Source: Rhodanobacter sp. AS-Z3 (GTDB lineage: Bacteria > Pseudomonadota > Gammaproteobacteria > Xanthomonadales > Rhodanobacteraceae). Taken from it: a stretch of 64,000 nucleotides of DNA. Every line of letters begins with the position of its first letter. The stretch's first letter is position 1. The translations under genes were made by a program, and so were the position numbers. Below are positions 55,908-64,000 of this stretch, piece after piece. The notes below the pieces were generated by a model. The model made no database searches. It was given only the letters and a program-made list of their open reading frames with translations, and was not told the origin of the DNA. The stretch is taken from assembly GCF_029224025.1 (NCBI RefSeq), contig NZ_CP119392.1, forward strand, positions 2,441,001 through 2,505,000, read 5' to 3'.

Positions 55908-57128
55908 GTGAACGTTTATCCCATCCTTATGGCATTGCGCCGACACAAGGTCGCCGTGCTCCTTATCGTGTCGCAAATCGCGCTGACCCTGGCGATCGTC
56001 GCCAATGCCTTCTTCCTTATCGGCCATACCATCGAGCACATGACTCGCCCAAGCGGGCGCCAGGAAGATGGTCTGATCGTGGTTTTGCAGAAATGGACAG
56101 GCTTGTCTGATAACGATGGTGCTGCCCTTGTGGAGAAGATCGATGCCTCGCAACGCACGGATCTAGCAGCAATAAGAAATTTGCCGGATGTGCAGGAAGT
56201 TGCAGCCTCAAGCCAGGAAGATGACGCCGGCACTATTTCTCTTGATGCGGACGGCAAAGGCAAACTTGTGCAGGCAGGCTACTTTTACGGCGACGAACAC
56301 TTGCGATCGACCCTCGGCCTGCACCTGGTTGCGGGTCGCGACTTTTTCGCGGACGAGATCCGACATGGCGAGGGACTTCCGGGCTCACCTATTGTCATCG
56401 TTAGCAGGCCCCTCGCGAATCAGCTGTTTCCCCATGGCAACGCACTTGGTCAAACGGTTTATCAGGACAGCAAGCCGGCCACGATTGTGGGCATCGTCGA
56501 GCGCTTGCAGACATCGATGGGGGAAGACACGAATTGGGAATTCAACGCGGTGATGGAACCGCTGCGAGAAGATGGCCTGTGGACGGCCTACGCGGCACGC
56601 GCGCGCCCCGGCCGCACCACGGAGGCGATGCGCGAAATCCACAAGGCACTTTTTGCAGTGAAACCCATGCGCCACATGCCGCAAGCGTGGGCCGGCGTCC
56701 ACAGGTTCTCCGAGAAGCGCGCCAGGGGTTTCAGCGAAGAGCGCGGCATCGCGGTACTGATAGGCGTGATTTGCGTCATTTTGCTGAGCGTCACCGCCGC
56801 CGGCATCGTCGGCCTGACCAGTTTCTGGGTCACCCAGCGGCATCGGCAGATTGGCGTGCGGCGCGCACTAGGTGCGAGAAAGATCGACATCCTGCGCTAC
56901 TTCCAGATCGAGATCCTGCTGATCGCCGGCGCTGGCGCGATCATCGGCGCGCTAGGTGCGGTTGGCCTCAACACATGGCTGATGAGGCGCTACGAGATGC
57001 TGCATCTTCCGCTGTTCTACGTGGCCATAGGCGCACTTGTCATGCTCGTGCTTGGCCAGGTTGCCGTGCTGGTGCCAGCGCGCCGTGCTTCCAACGTGCC
57101 GCCGGTGGTGGCGACGCGGTCGGTTTGA
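55908..57128 (+). CDS. MacB/FtsX-like ABC transporter permease, partner subunit
   Basis: The product is 406 residues from GTG 55908, with TGAGGA just upstream and ten bases after the previous stop. The upstream in-frame ATG at 55830 is inside the preceding gene and was rejected. The topology matches its neighbour: one N-terminal segment (VAVLLIVSQIALTLAIVANA), a periplasmic domain with LHLVAGRDFFADEIRHGEG, and a C-terminal FtsX domain with HRQIGVRRALGARKIDILRY. The two probably form a heterodimeric permease that moves lipids, lipoproteins or peptides at the inner membrane. The FtsX role is by family; the substrate is unknown. Confidence 0.85.
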   Translation: MNVYPILMALRRHKVAVLLIVSQIALTLAIVANAFFLIGHTIEHMTRPSGRQEDGLIVVLQKWTGLSDNDGAALVEKIDASQRTDLAAIRNLPDVQEVAASSQEDDAGTISLDADGKGKLVQAGYFYGDEHLRSTLGLHLVAGRDFFADEIRHGEGLPGSPIVIVSRPLANQLFPHGNALGQTVYQDSKPATIVGIVERLQTSMGEDTNWEFNAVMEPLREDGLWTAYAARARPGRTTEAMREIHKALFAVKPMRHMPQAWAGVHRFSEKRARGFSEERGIAVLIGVICVILLSVTAAGIVGLTSFWVTQRHRQIGVRRALGARKIDILRYFQIEILLIAGAGAIIGALGAVGLNTWLMRRYEMLHLPLFYVAIGALVMLVLGQVAVLVPARRASNVPPVVATRSV

Positions 57129-57356
57129 GTATTGAACCCTTGGTCAGCAGAGTTCGGTCTTCTTGGTCAAATTCTCCGCTCTACGCAGATAGCGGCTTTC
57201 CAGAAAGCGGACACCAGCCAACGACTGCTTTGGGTCGCCTGCTGCCGTCAACGTCGATTGACAACCGATTACGTTGATAGGTGGACGGGTCAGTGACCAA
57301 CGATCCGGTGATACGTCCGCTCCGGCGCGTACGACGAGACTGCCACGCGCCAGCAG
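57129..57356. other. Spacer between the permease operon and junction repeat C
   Basis: There is no gene I can support in these 228 bases. Frames on both strands are short and lack ribosome sites. Together with repeat C and the following 120 bases it makes a gene-free stretch of about 400 bases, which must hold the promoter of the nitrilase-like operon. None could be picked out by eye. Confidence 0.4.
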
Positions 57357-57404
57357 AGCAGGGCGATTAGCCTGTGTTATCGCGGGTAGAGCGGGGCCGC
57401 TTTT
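57357..57404 (+). repeat. Structured junction repeat, copy C, with hairpin and T-run
   Basis: The sequence is GCAGGGCGATTAG, then CCTGT, then GTTATCGCGGGTAG, followed by the stem AGCGG (57390-57394), loop GG, CCGCT (57397-57401), then TTT. This hairpin with T-run would work as an intrinsic terminator. It aligns over about 40 bases with copy B, and the stem bases differ in a compensating way (AACAGC/GCTGTT there, AGCGG/CCGCT here). It lies 230 bases after the permease gene and 120 bases before the nitrilase-like gene. Confidence 0.6.
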
Positions 57405-57526
57405 CAAACTGACACGTGCGAGATTCAAGCAGTGCAACACGGAAGCGAAGGACTTGTCCGGCGTGATCTGACCGGTAACATGGCACTTGCCAGCCAGCGA
57501 TTCTCGCCGTGGCAGGGAGGCTGTTC

Positions 57527-58984
57527 GTGTCGTGGATGCTGGATGCAAGGGCGCTGCTTGAGACGCTTGGCCAACCGCTGGCGGTGTCTTCCGCTTTCAT
57601 TGCGCTGTTCCGGTTCATCGAGAACTCGCCGGACGGCAGGTTCGGCTGGTTGTCGCTGGGAGATGACGCCGTCAGTGGGCACGAGTTCGCGGTGGAGGTC
57701 ATCCGTTGGCGTACGGAGATCCGAGAGTGCATCGGCCGCGAAGATCGGTTTCCGTCGTGTACCCAGATCGCAGAGTTGGGCGCGGTGCTGGAGGCGATTA
57801 CCGCGCTCGGCCGCATCTCGCCCCAAAATTCCAAACGCCTAGTCATAGCGCTGCGAGTGCTGGATGATGCCTTCCAAGGGGTCCATCCCGCCGAAGTTAT
57901 ATCGGCAACGGATGCGGAAGGTTTCGTCGCGTTGCGTACCCGTATCCGCCTTGGGCAATCCCTGTTTGAGGCTGACGCACTGCGTGCGTATCCCAAGCCA
58001 CGACGATTGAACTCCCCAGATTTGCGGGGACAGGGTCGCCTGACCGATTTGCTGGTTAATCTTGCGATCGTCAACTGCGGGTCGCAGTTGCAGGTGGTAA
58101 ATCTGATGGCGTTCGCCAACGGATCTCCGGGTCCCGCGGGATTCAGGCACATCGGCATCATTCCCACGATCGACTCCCACTATGAGCTTGTGTGGAAGAA
58201 GGAAGACAACCGCCGATACTCCATCGGAGAGCATCCCGGTGCCCGTGCGGCCATCCACGCTCGTGTCAGCGCCGCGCTGGCGCTGCTCGTCGCAGAAGGC
58301 GCGGAGCTGGTGCTCATGCCCGAACTGGTGGCCTCTCCTGACTTGACGGTACTGATCGCGGAAGAGCTCGCTGCGCGTCGGCGCAATGGTCTACATAACC
58401 CCCATCTAGTACTCGTGGGTACCCAGCTGGTGAAGGACGTCGACGACAAGGTGCGTAATCGGGCACGCGTACTGAACGCTGAAGGAGATACCGTCTGGGA
58501 GCAAGACAAGCTGCATGCCTACCGGTTCAGCGCCAAGGAGCAAGCCGAGGCTGACCACCCCATGGGCCTAGACGACTTGGTCGATCGAACCGAAGCCATC
58601 GATGTGGAGCCTCGGACACTCTACATCGTCGATCTTTCACCGACGCAACGGGTCACGATCTTGACCTGCGAAGACTTCATTCAGCCCGATCCGCACCGGG
58701 CCGTCGTTGCCGACATCGTGGCCACGACTATCTTGGTGCCGATCATGTCTGGCCGTCGCGCTGGGCAGCACTTGGGCTGGATCCAGGATGCGGCCATGAA
58801 CTACGTGCGGCACCCTGGCGCCACCTGCGTTGTGGCCAATTCGGGAACGTTGCTCGGTCTCACCCCTGAGGGTTGGCAGTTTGGCCACGTAGTGGCGCCC
58901 CTTCGGGTTCCAGAGCATTGGGAGCCATTGCCCCATTCGTCGGCACCCATCGCCTGGCTTGTAGATCTAGGGCGACTCGTGTAA
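57527..58984 (+). CDS. Nitrilase-fold (carbon-nitrogen hydrolase) protein
   Basis: The product is 485 residues. I chose GTG 57527 because GGGAGG ends six bases upstream; GTG 57509 and ATG 57536 are alternatives. Residues about 1-205 form a helical domain I cannot name. From about 206 (FRHIGIIPTIDSHYEL) the nitrilase fold begins. The catalytic triad is visible as Glu266 (AELVLMPELVAS), Lys328 (WEQDKLHAYRF) and Cys381 (VTILTCEDFIQPD). A late CVVANSGTLLGLTPEGW fits the fold. Nitrilases hydrolyse amides, nitriles or NAD-like compounds. The extra N-terminal domain and the nuclease operon suggest a signalling or effector role rather than metabolism; that is an inference. Confidence 0.72.
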   Translation: MSWMLDARALLETLGQPLAVSSAFIALFRFIENSPDGRFGWLSLGDDAVSGHEFAVEVIRWRTEIRECIGREDRFPSCTQIAELGAVLEAITALGRISPQNSKRLVIALRVLDDAFQGVHPAEVISATDAEGFVALRTRIRLGQSLFEADALRAYPKPRRLNSPDLRGQGRLTDLLVNLAIVNCGSQLQVVNLMAFANGSPGPAGFRHIGIIPTIDSHYELVWKKEDNRRYSIGEHPGARAAIHARVSAALALLVAEGAELVLMPELVASPDLTVLIAEELAARRRNGLHNPHLVLVGTQLVKDVDDKVRNRARVLNAEGDTVWEQDKLHAYRFSAKEQAEADHPMGLDDLVDRTEAIDVEPRTLYIVDLSPTQRVTILTCEDFIQPDPHRAVVADIVATTILVPIMSGRRAGQHLGWIQDAAMNYVRHPGATCVVANSGTLLGLTPEGWQFGHVVAPLRVPEHWEPLPHSSAPIAWLVDLGRLV

Positions 58985-58985
58985 A

Positions 58986-59003
58986 ACAATTGTCGACAAT
59001 TGT
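58986..59003. promoter_or_regulatory. Perfect 18-bp palindrome, candidate operator
   Basis: The sequence ACAATTGTCGACAATTGT is a complete palindrome made of two ACAATTGT half-units around CG. It starts one base after the nitrilase stop and ends 11 bases before the ATG of the winged-helix gene. Such a site is ideally placed for the winged-helix protein to repress its own gene and the downstream nuclease gene. No second copy was noticed elsewhere in the window. Confidence 0.6.
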
Positions 59004-59013
59004 AAGGTGTTTT

Positions 59014-59772
59014 ATGCTAATGCCGTCTCAAATAATTGCGAGACTGATCGAGCCGACTCTGCATGCTGTGTCCCGGCCCAGTGCGGAGGGCATCCGAGCG
59101 GTGCTGGACCAAGCACTTGCATCCACTCGTGCTACTCGGGAAGTACTTAGACAGCAGGGCGAGGCCGTGCACGCGCCGTCCTTCGAATTGGGCGCAGGGA
59201 CCGCATTCGTAGAGATGCTGGGCACAATGCAGCAGCGAAGCATTCTGGGAGATGCAATCCGTGCCGCGACAGAAGCGCCGCGAGGCACCGAGATACTCCA
59301 TCTTGTCGGCGTGCTGAGTCTGTCCACGGCTGCGGCCACACAGGGTGGGCTGGCGGATCGGCTTGGCATCGATCGCGGCAACTTCAATCGCTATGTACGC
59401 CGTTTGGCGGACGCTGGGTTGATCCAGTCGCAGCGGTCGAGCCGACGCGTCGATTACCGGCCGCTGCCGCTAGGTCTGGAGGTTCTCAACTATCTTCGGC
59501 CGGGTTGGAAAGCGCTCGATCCTAAGACCAACACCTTGCTGCAGTTCGAAGAGTGCATCCGGGCATCGGTGAAAGGGGAGACCACGGATCCCGCCGGGCT
59601 GGGCAAGAATCGCAAAGAGGTTTCTGTATTGGAACTCCTGGAAGCAGTGACCGCGAGCCATGCTGTCTTCGGCAGCGAACACATGCGGATGGGGAAGATG
59701 GCGAGTCACCGCAGCTTCGGCATTTCGCGCGCATCGACCTCCCAAACCGAGTTTTTGCAGGAAGTGGCGTGA
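59014..59772 (+). CDS. Winged-helix DNA-binding protein, likely operon regulator
   Basis: The product is 252 residues from ATG 59014 (MLMPSQIIARL). The open frame reaches back into the nitrilase gene, but this start follows the operator and a weak AAGGTG site. Residues about 25-85 are helical. A winged helix lies at about 90-160: ILHLVGVLSLSTAAATQGGL, then ADRLGIDRGNFNRYVRRLAD and AGLIQSQRSSRRVDYRPLPL, a typical recognition helix and wing. The C-terminal 90 residues are unassigned. The stop shares one base with the next start (TGATG), so it is tightly coupled to the nuclease gene. MarR/ArsR-like folds often bind palindromes like the one upstream. Confidence 0.75.
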   Translation: MLMPSQIIARLIEPTLHAVSRPSAEGIRAVLDQALASTRATREVLRQQGEAVHAPSFELGAGTAFVEMLGTMQQRSILGDAIRAATEAPRGTEILHLVGVLSLSTAAATQGGLADRLGIDRGNFNRYVRRLADAGLIQSQRSSRRVDYRPLPLGLEVLNYLRPGWKALDPKTNTLLQFEECIRASVKGETTDPAGLGKNRKEVSVLELLEAVTASHAVFGSEHMRMGKMASHRSFGISRASTSQTEFLQEVA

Positions 59773-62700
59773 TGCAGTCACGCGCGCAGGCGCCAACTGC
59801 CCCCTTGGTCGGTATTCCAGGAACCGAAGCCAACGCCAGTAAGGGCGGCTATTACTACCAAGACCTGGTCACCTCCTTGGCTTGGGTGAAACTGGGCATC
59901 GGCGAAGCGTTGCATATCGAAATCGCCGAGGACTATGCCGTCGCCACGGGAACGGATGCGCAAGTTACCCAAGTGAAACATGTCGGTGGTGTACTGACAT
60001 TGACGAGTGCCGTGGAGTACCTAGAACGCTTCCTACGCATGGTTGCGGACAACCACGGACGGAGCCTGTCGTTCGTGTACTTAACCACGTCCGAGATCGG
60101 TCAGGAAAAGGAAGTTCAGCACCGGCCCGACGGGAAGCGGGGAATCGTTTACTGGCAGGACGTCCAAGTGGGCGCCGACCCTGCACCCTTGATCGCAGTC
60201 CTTAAGAAACTCGCACCAGCAGGCGGAAAGCTGTCCGCATTCCTTGCTGCCAAGTCCAATGCCGAGATCGTTCGAGATCTGATCCAGAAAGTCGCATGGG
60301 CCGCCCGAGCGCCCGCTCCCGACGCCATCAGAAATGAACTGCGGGAACAGGTCGCGGCAATCGCTCTTGAAGAGGGCGAACAAAAATATGCCAATGGACG
60401 CCGACTCTGGTCCATCGTCGTCGACACTGTTACTCGTGTATCGACCGATCCCGTGGAAAGCACACGCGTTCTAACCTATCAGGGTCTGCGTGAGCTGATC
60501 CGCAACGAGCTGTTGGTCACTCTGCCGAAGGACGAGTATGCGGTGCTGCTCGGCGACGCGGCGCTGGCAAAGAATTTGCCGCTCGCGCCGGTCAACGACG
60601 ACATTCAGCGCCGGCTGGAGCAGCTTCGCCAGTCCAGATTTCTTTCAGAGGCCAACGCGATCGATACCGCGAAGGCGCTTGGTCAAGACGTCGCCGACGG
60701 CGGCACCTACCAGATCGGCGACCCGCAGGTGCGCGCGATCACGCTGTGCTGGTGCGCGCGAGTACTGCTCGAAGAACATGCCGAAATTGCCGAGGAATAC
60801 CTCGACAATGCGGCACGCGTTGCCACAGTCATGGAGCACGATCAAGTCAAGGCGCTGTTTCTGGCTGGGCGCGACAAGGACGAAGCCCGGCGCTTGGTCG
60901 CAAATGATCACTCCGCCGCAGCGGAGACGATCCGCTACGCGATCGCACGCAAAGGCAGTGTCGACGAGGGTATCGCATGGCTCGCGGTGGTGGCGGCGAG
61001 TCCGGCGCAGTTTGATGGCAGCGGGCAAAGCCTGATACTCCTGGACCTGCTGACATCAAAGCGCTGGAAGGATGCTGTCGACTGGTTCGAGCGGATTCCT
61101 GAATCCTCGTTCGAGCAGTTTCCGTTCCTATCGTGGGCAGGCGCTTATTCGCTGGTAGCCTGGGGGACGGTTGACACGGCGCGTAGTACCGTACTTTCGG
61201 GCCCTCCCATCGGCGACGAACTCCATCTCCGTGACGATCCGCCTGCGATGGCGGCTCGCCGTCGCGCAGTGGAACTGTTCCGCCGGTTCCACGTGGTGGC
61301 GAAAGGCTGGGGGCTGCAGGACACCACCCAACAATCCCTTGAGTATGCGCTGTGGCTTCTGCTGGAGGACAGACAATCACGCACAGCAGCGATCGCTGAA
61401 ATTTCAAGGCTGTGGAAGGAGGAGTCGAGTAGTAATTTCCGCTGGCTGCCTCTCGCGCTACGTGCCGGCGTAGATATGGACAAGAGCACGCTCGTCGCAA
61501 AGCTTGACGGGCAATCCGTGCGGTACGGCTCACTAAGCTACAGCGACGCGCGCGCGCGCCTAGCATTACTTTTCCACATGCCAGCGGAGACGTGGATAGA
61601 CGCGTGGCCTGGGATAAGCGCGAACATCTCTGCCTATTTCACCGCCGAATTCCTGCAACACGTCCACATTCAGGGCTTGATCCATTTGGGCCGACTGGAT
61701 CAAGCGCGTTCGGAACTAGCAGAGACCACAGGAATTCCAGAAGAGCTGCGCAAGCGTTTGGAGCTTGAGTTGGACAGACCTGATCCGCAAACGCTGGAAC
61801 AATACCGGCAGGCGGTGAGGCGGGATGCCTCGCCTGCTTCGCTCCACAATCTGGTCATCGCGTTGCAAAAAGCGGGGGATCCGGCAGGCGCGTCAATTTA
61901 TGCGCTCAAACTCTTCGAGCAAACCCAGGAGCATGAGAACGCAAGGGAGTATTTGGATCTATTGCGGCAGCAAGACAGGTGGAAGGATATCGTCGACTTT
62001 CTGGCCGGCAACGAATTCCTTCTGGAACAGTCGACGCTACTGGGGCGACTATATGTCGATGCTCTGATCCGTCATGGACGCTGGAAAGAGGCGCGCGCAG
62101 CTGCCGATGCGCATCTCGATCTAGGGGGCGATCGCGCCGACCTCAACCTGCAGCTATCCGTCAGCTCAGGACGCTGGGACGAAGTCGGCCTGCTCCTCGA
62201 GGAGGCGAACGCTGACCCCAACCTGGATTCCGGCGAATTGATGCGCTTCGCGCACATCGCCACCAATCTGGGCAACATTCCACTGACCAAGCAACTCGTA
62301 AAGCGTGCCGTGGCGACTGCTAGCCAGGATCCCAAGATCTGCTGGAACGCCTACATGCTGGCGGTGCAGGGCAACTGGGAAAGCGAATCAGAGGTACGCC
62401 ATTGGTTCCAAGTCAGTATCGATAGCGCGGATACCGAAGGAAGTCCGGTTCACAGAGGCAAACTCTCGGACCTGGTGGACATGGCGCCAGCATGGCGTGA
62501 ACGCACCGATACTCTTGAGAAATCCATCGCATCCGGTGACATGTTCCTTGCCCTAGCGGCCCATCAAGTTAACCGCCCCTTGGCTAGTGTCATTGCCGGT
62601 ACAGCGATCGCTAACGAGAACGAACCAGACTTCCGCCGCATCTCCCCCATACCGGCATACGCCGGTGTGGAGCGCCAGTCCGCTGTCCGGCCCGGCTCAA

Positions 62701-64000
62701 TCGCAATAGATGCCACTGCGTTGCTGACGCTGGCGCGATTGGGTGTGCTGCAAAGTGCTCTGGATCTCTTCCACGCGATCCATGTCCCCCACAGCACCGG
62801 TGTCTGGCTGTTCACCGAAGCCTCACAAGTCCGCTTCCACCAGCCTGGCCAGATCACGAATGCTAAGCGCCTGCAGCAGGCCATCGCACGCGACGACCTG
62901 AAGGTCGCCGACGCGAGTATCGCCTTTCCTAAGCCGCTGGCAGACGAGGTGGGAGCTGATCTGGCACAGCTACTCGCCGCCTGTCAAGCGGACCGCGATG
63001 TAGGAAAACAGGCGTTCGTGATCCGGTCCACGCCCTTGCATCGCGCCGGGAGTTACCTCGAAGAAGTAGCCAATGTCGGCGATCGCCAACCTTTGTTCCG
63101 CAGCACGCTGGAAGTAGCGCGATCATTGCATCGGTACGGAGGCGTTTCGGATTCGCTGTACGCGGACGCCTTGGATTATCTGCGCTTGCAGGACGAGGGC
63201 TGGCCCGATGAAGAACTGATTCCCCAGGGCGCTCGACTTTACCTGGACGACTTGGCGGTCACCTATCTGCAGCATGTTGGCCTACTGAAGCCGCTCGCTG
63301 ACGCTCGGTTTCAGCTATTCATCCATGCTGATGTGCGGGCCCAGGCCGTGGCGTTTGGTGCTCTGGAAGACGTGGGCGAGAACGTCGCGGACGTGATCGA
63401 GCAGATACGCCGATTCTTCGTCAACGGCCAAGAACGCGGAGTAGTGCGCGTTCTACCGCTTCCGGTTCGAAATCGGGCGGCAGGGCACGACGGCGGCCCA
63501 GTCGAGGTCACGGCCGGCGTGTTGCTGGAGCAGATGTTCCAGCAAGAAGAGGGCATCGAAGCCGTGATCTTCGATGATCGGGCCGTGAATCGGCATTCAT
63601 CGTTCAGCTATCCAAACGAGACGAGTGTCGCCGTCTGCACCACGCTGGATGTCATCGACTGGATGCACGAAAAAGGGTTGATGGAGGAGCGAGCGCGGCT
63701 GAAATGCCTGGTCACTCTCAGGCGCTCTGGGTATTTGTTCATGCCGCTGGATGCCACCGAACTGCGCGCTGCGCTTGCCGGCTCGAAAGTGCATGAAGGC
63801 GAGCTGTTCGAGTCTGTCGCTGCTCGCGCGATCCGTGAAAATCTGCTACTGGCACGGGCATCAGGTCTGCTGCAACTGCCAATGGAGATGTTCTGGTACA
63901 CGGCGCATGTGGCCCAGATTGCGAAAGCCGTGACTGAATTGTGGTCGGGCGACAGCGTGGATGACGATGTTCCGGTCAAAGCATCGTGGCTACTCGATCT
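59772..64000 (+). CDS. Nuclease-helical repeat-PIN protein (3' end outside window)
   Basis: The frame is open from ATG 59772 to the right edge, at least 1409 residues. Residues about 25-75 match the start of Cap4/DUF4297-type double-strand nucleases: GGYYYQDLVTSLAWVKLG, then an acidic pair (Glu53-Asp54 in IEIAEDYAVA) and Gln67-Val-Lys69 in TQVKHV. Residues about 330-960 are TPR-like helical repeats (GRWKEARAAADAHL, SGRWDEVGLLLEEAN). From about 975 a PIN-like RNase domain is suggested: SIAIDATALLTLARLGVL with Asp980, VIFDDRAVNRH with Asp1268 and Asp1269, then CTTLDVIDWMHEKGLM. PIN folds use clustered acids. Two nucleolytic domains around a repeat scaffold suggest a stress or anti-phage effector; function is inferred. 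Confidence 0.75.
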   Translation, partial: MQSRAQAPTAPLVGIPGTEANASKGGYYYQDLVTSLAWVKLGIGEALHIEIAEDYAVATGTDAQVTQVKHVGGVLTLTSAVEYLERFLRMVADNHGRSLSFVYLTTSEIGQEKEVQHRPDGKRGIVYWQDVQVGADPAPLIAVLKKLAPAGGKLSAFLAAKSNAEIVRDLIQKVAWAARAPAPDAIRNELREQVAAIALEEGEQKYANGRRLWSIVVDTVTRVSTDPVESTRVLTYQGLRELIRNELLVTLPKDEYAVLLGDAALAKNLPLAPVNDDIQRRLEQLRQSRFLSEANAIDTAKALGQDVADGGTYQIGDPQVRAITLCWCARVLLEEHAEIAEEYLDNAARVATVMEHDQVKALFLAGRDKDEARRLVANDHSAAAETIRYAIARKGSVDEGIAWLAVVAASPAQFDGSGQSLILLDLLTSKRWKDAVDWFERIPESSFEQFPFLSWAGAYSLVAWGTVDTARSTVLSGPPIGDELHLRDDPPAMAARRRAVELFRRFHVVAKGWGLQDTTQQSLEYALWLLLEDRQSRTAAIAEISRLWKEESSSNFRWLPLALRAGVDMDKSTLVAKLDGQSVRYGSLSYSDARARLALLFHMPAETWIDAWPGISANISAYFTAEFLQHVHIQGLIHLGRLDQARSELAETTGIPEELRKRLELELDRPDPQTLEQYRQAVRRDASPASLHNLVIALQKAGDPAGASIYALKLFEQTQEHENAREYLDLLRQQDRWKDIVDFLAGNEFLLEQSTLLGRLYVDALIRHGRWKEARAAADAHLDLGGDRADLNLQLSVSSGRWDEVGLLLEEANADPNLDSGELMRFAHIATNLGNIPLTKQLVKRAVATASQDPKICWNAYMLAVQGNWESESEVRHWFQVSIDSADTEGSPVHRGKLSDLVDMAPAWRERTDTLEKSIASGDMFLALAAHQVNRPLASVIAGTAIANENEPDFRRISPIPAYAGVERQSAVRPGSIAIDATALLTLARLGVLQSALDLFHAIHVPHSTGVWLFTEASQVRFHQPGQITNAKRLQQAIARDDLKVADASIAFPKPLADEVGADLAQLLAACQADRDVGKQAFVIRSTPLHRAGSYLEEVANVGDRQPLFRSTLEVARSLHRYGGVSDSLYADALDYLRLQDEGWPDEELIPQGARLYLDDLAVTYLQHVGLLKPLADARFQLFIHADVRAQAVAFGALEDVGENVADVIEQIRRFFVNGQERGVVRVLPLPVRNRAAGHDGGPVEVTAGVLLEQMFQQEEGIEAVIFDDRAVNRHSSFSYPNETSVAVCTTLDVIDWMHEKGLMEERARLKCLVTLRRSGYLFMPLDATELRAALAGSKVHEGELFESVAARAIRENLLLARASGLLQLPMEMFWYTAHVAQIAKAVTELWSGDSVDDDVPVKASWLLD

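Noticed and set aside
58873..59013. 47-codon upstream extension of the winged-helix gene into the nitrilase gene
   Set aside because: It would run through the palindrome and the nitrilase 3' end in another frame; ATG 59014 sits just behind the operator.

Overview
The window is high-GC bacterial DNA. Its insertion sequences (an ISXo2-type IS1595 element, an IS5-family element and an IS407-type IS3 element), FtsX-like permeases and type I secreted RTX protein suggest a gammaproteobacterium near the Xanthomonadales (Dyella, Rhodanobacter or Luteibacter type). That is an inference from gene content; no rRNA or tRNA gene is present to anchor it. Most genes lie on the plus strand in tight operons, many with ATGA start/stop overlaps.

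Region 1 (1-16931) is the distal half of an extracellular contractile injection system (eCIS) operon. It holds two baseplate-type proteins (the first cut by the window edge), a large protein with Ig/PKD-like domains, a CIS tape-measure-family protein, a DUF4157 protein with an HEXXH motif and a toxin-like C-terminus, and the AAA+ ATPase of the Afp15 type. Sheath, tube and spike genes must lie to the left of the window.

Region 2 (16932-about 28066) is mobile-element territory. A Tn7-like transposition operon (TnsA-like, TnsB, TnsC, TniQ) lies directly downstream of the eCIS ATPase. Its presumed left end is broken by an IS1595 element with an 8-bp target duplication. That element is itself hit inside its terminal repeat by an IS5 element with a TTAG duplication. 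Behind the operon are a decayed IS21 istB, an XRE regulator, an unknown gene, an SseB-like gene and a tyrosine recombinase pseudogene.

Region 3 (28067-46235) reads as one surface-adhesin locus: a GT1-like glycosyltransferase, a small membrane protein, a 2805-residue RTX protein with about 13 long repeats, a complete type I secretion system (ABC exporter, membrane-fusion protein, TolC-like channel), and two paralogous family-4 glycosyltransferases flanking the secretion genes. The likely product is a glycosylated, calcium-binding adhesin exported in one step.

Region 4 (46236-57128) holds a small membrane/zinc-ribbon protein and a 1963-residue DUF4011-helicase-nuclease-DUF3320 protein of the Hhe anti-phage type. 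These are followed by an intact IS3 element and two MacB-like permeases without an ATPase.

Region 5 (57129-64000) is a compact three-gene operon that I do not recognise as a described system. It encodes a nitrilase-fold protein, a winged-helix regulator preceded by a perfect 18-bp palindrome, and a protein of at least 1409 residues with an N-terminal Cap4/DUF4297-like nuclease motif, helical repeats and a C-terminal PIN-like domain. It runs off the right edge. A structured repeat (GATTAG, five variable bases, GTTATCG(A/C)GGGTAG, then a hairpin in two copies) occurs three times, at the junctions before regions 3, 4 and 5. It is the best candidate for a boundary signal of these modules.
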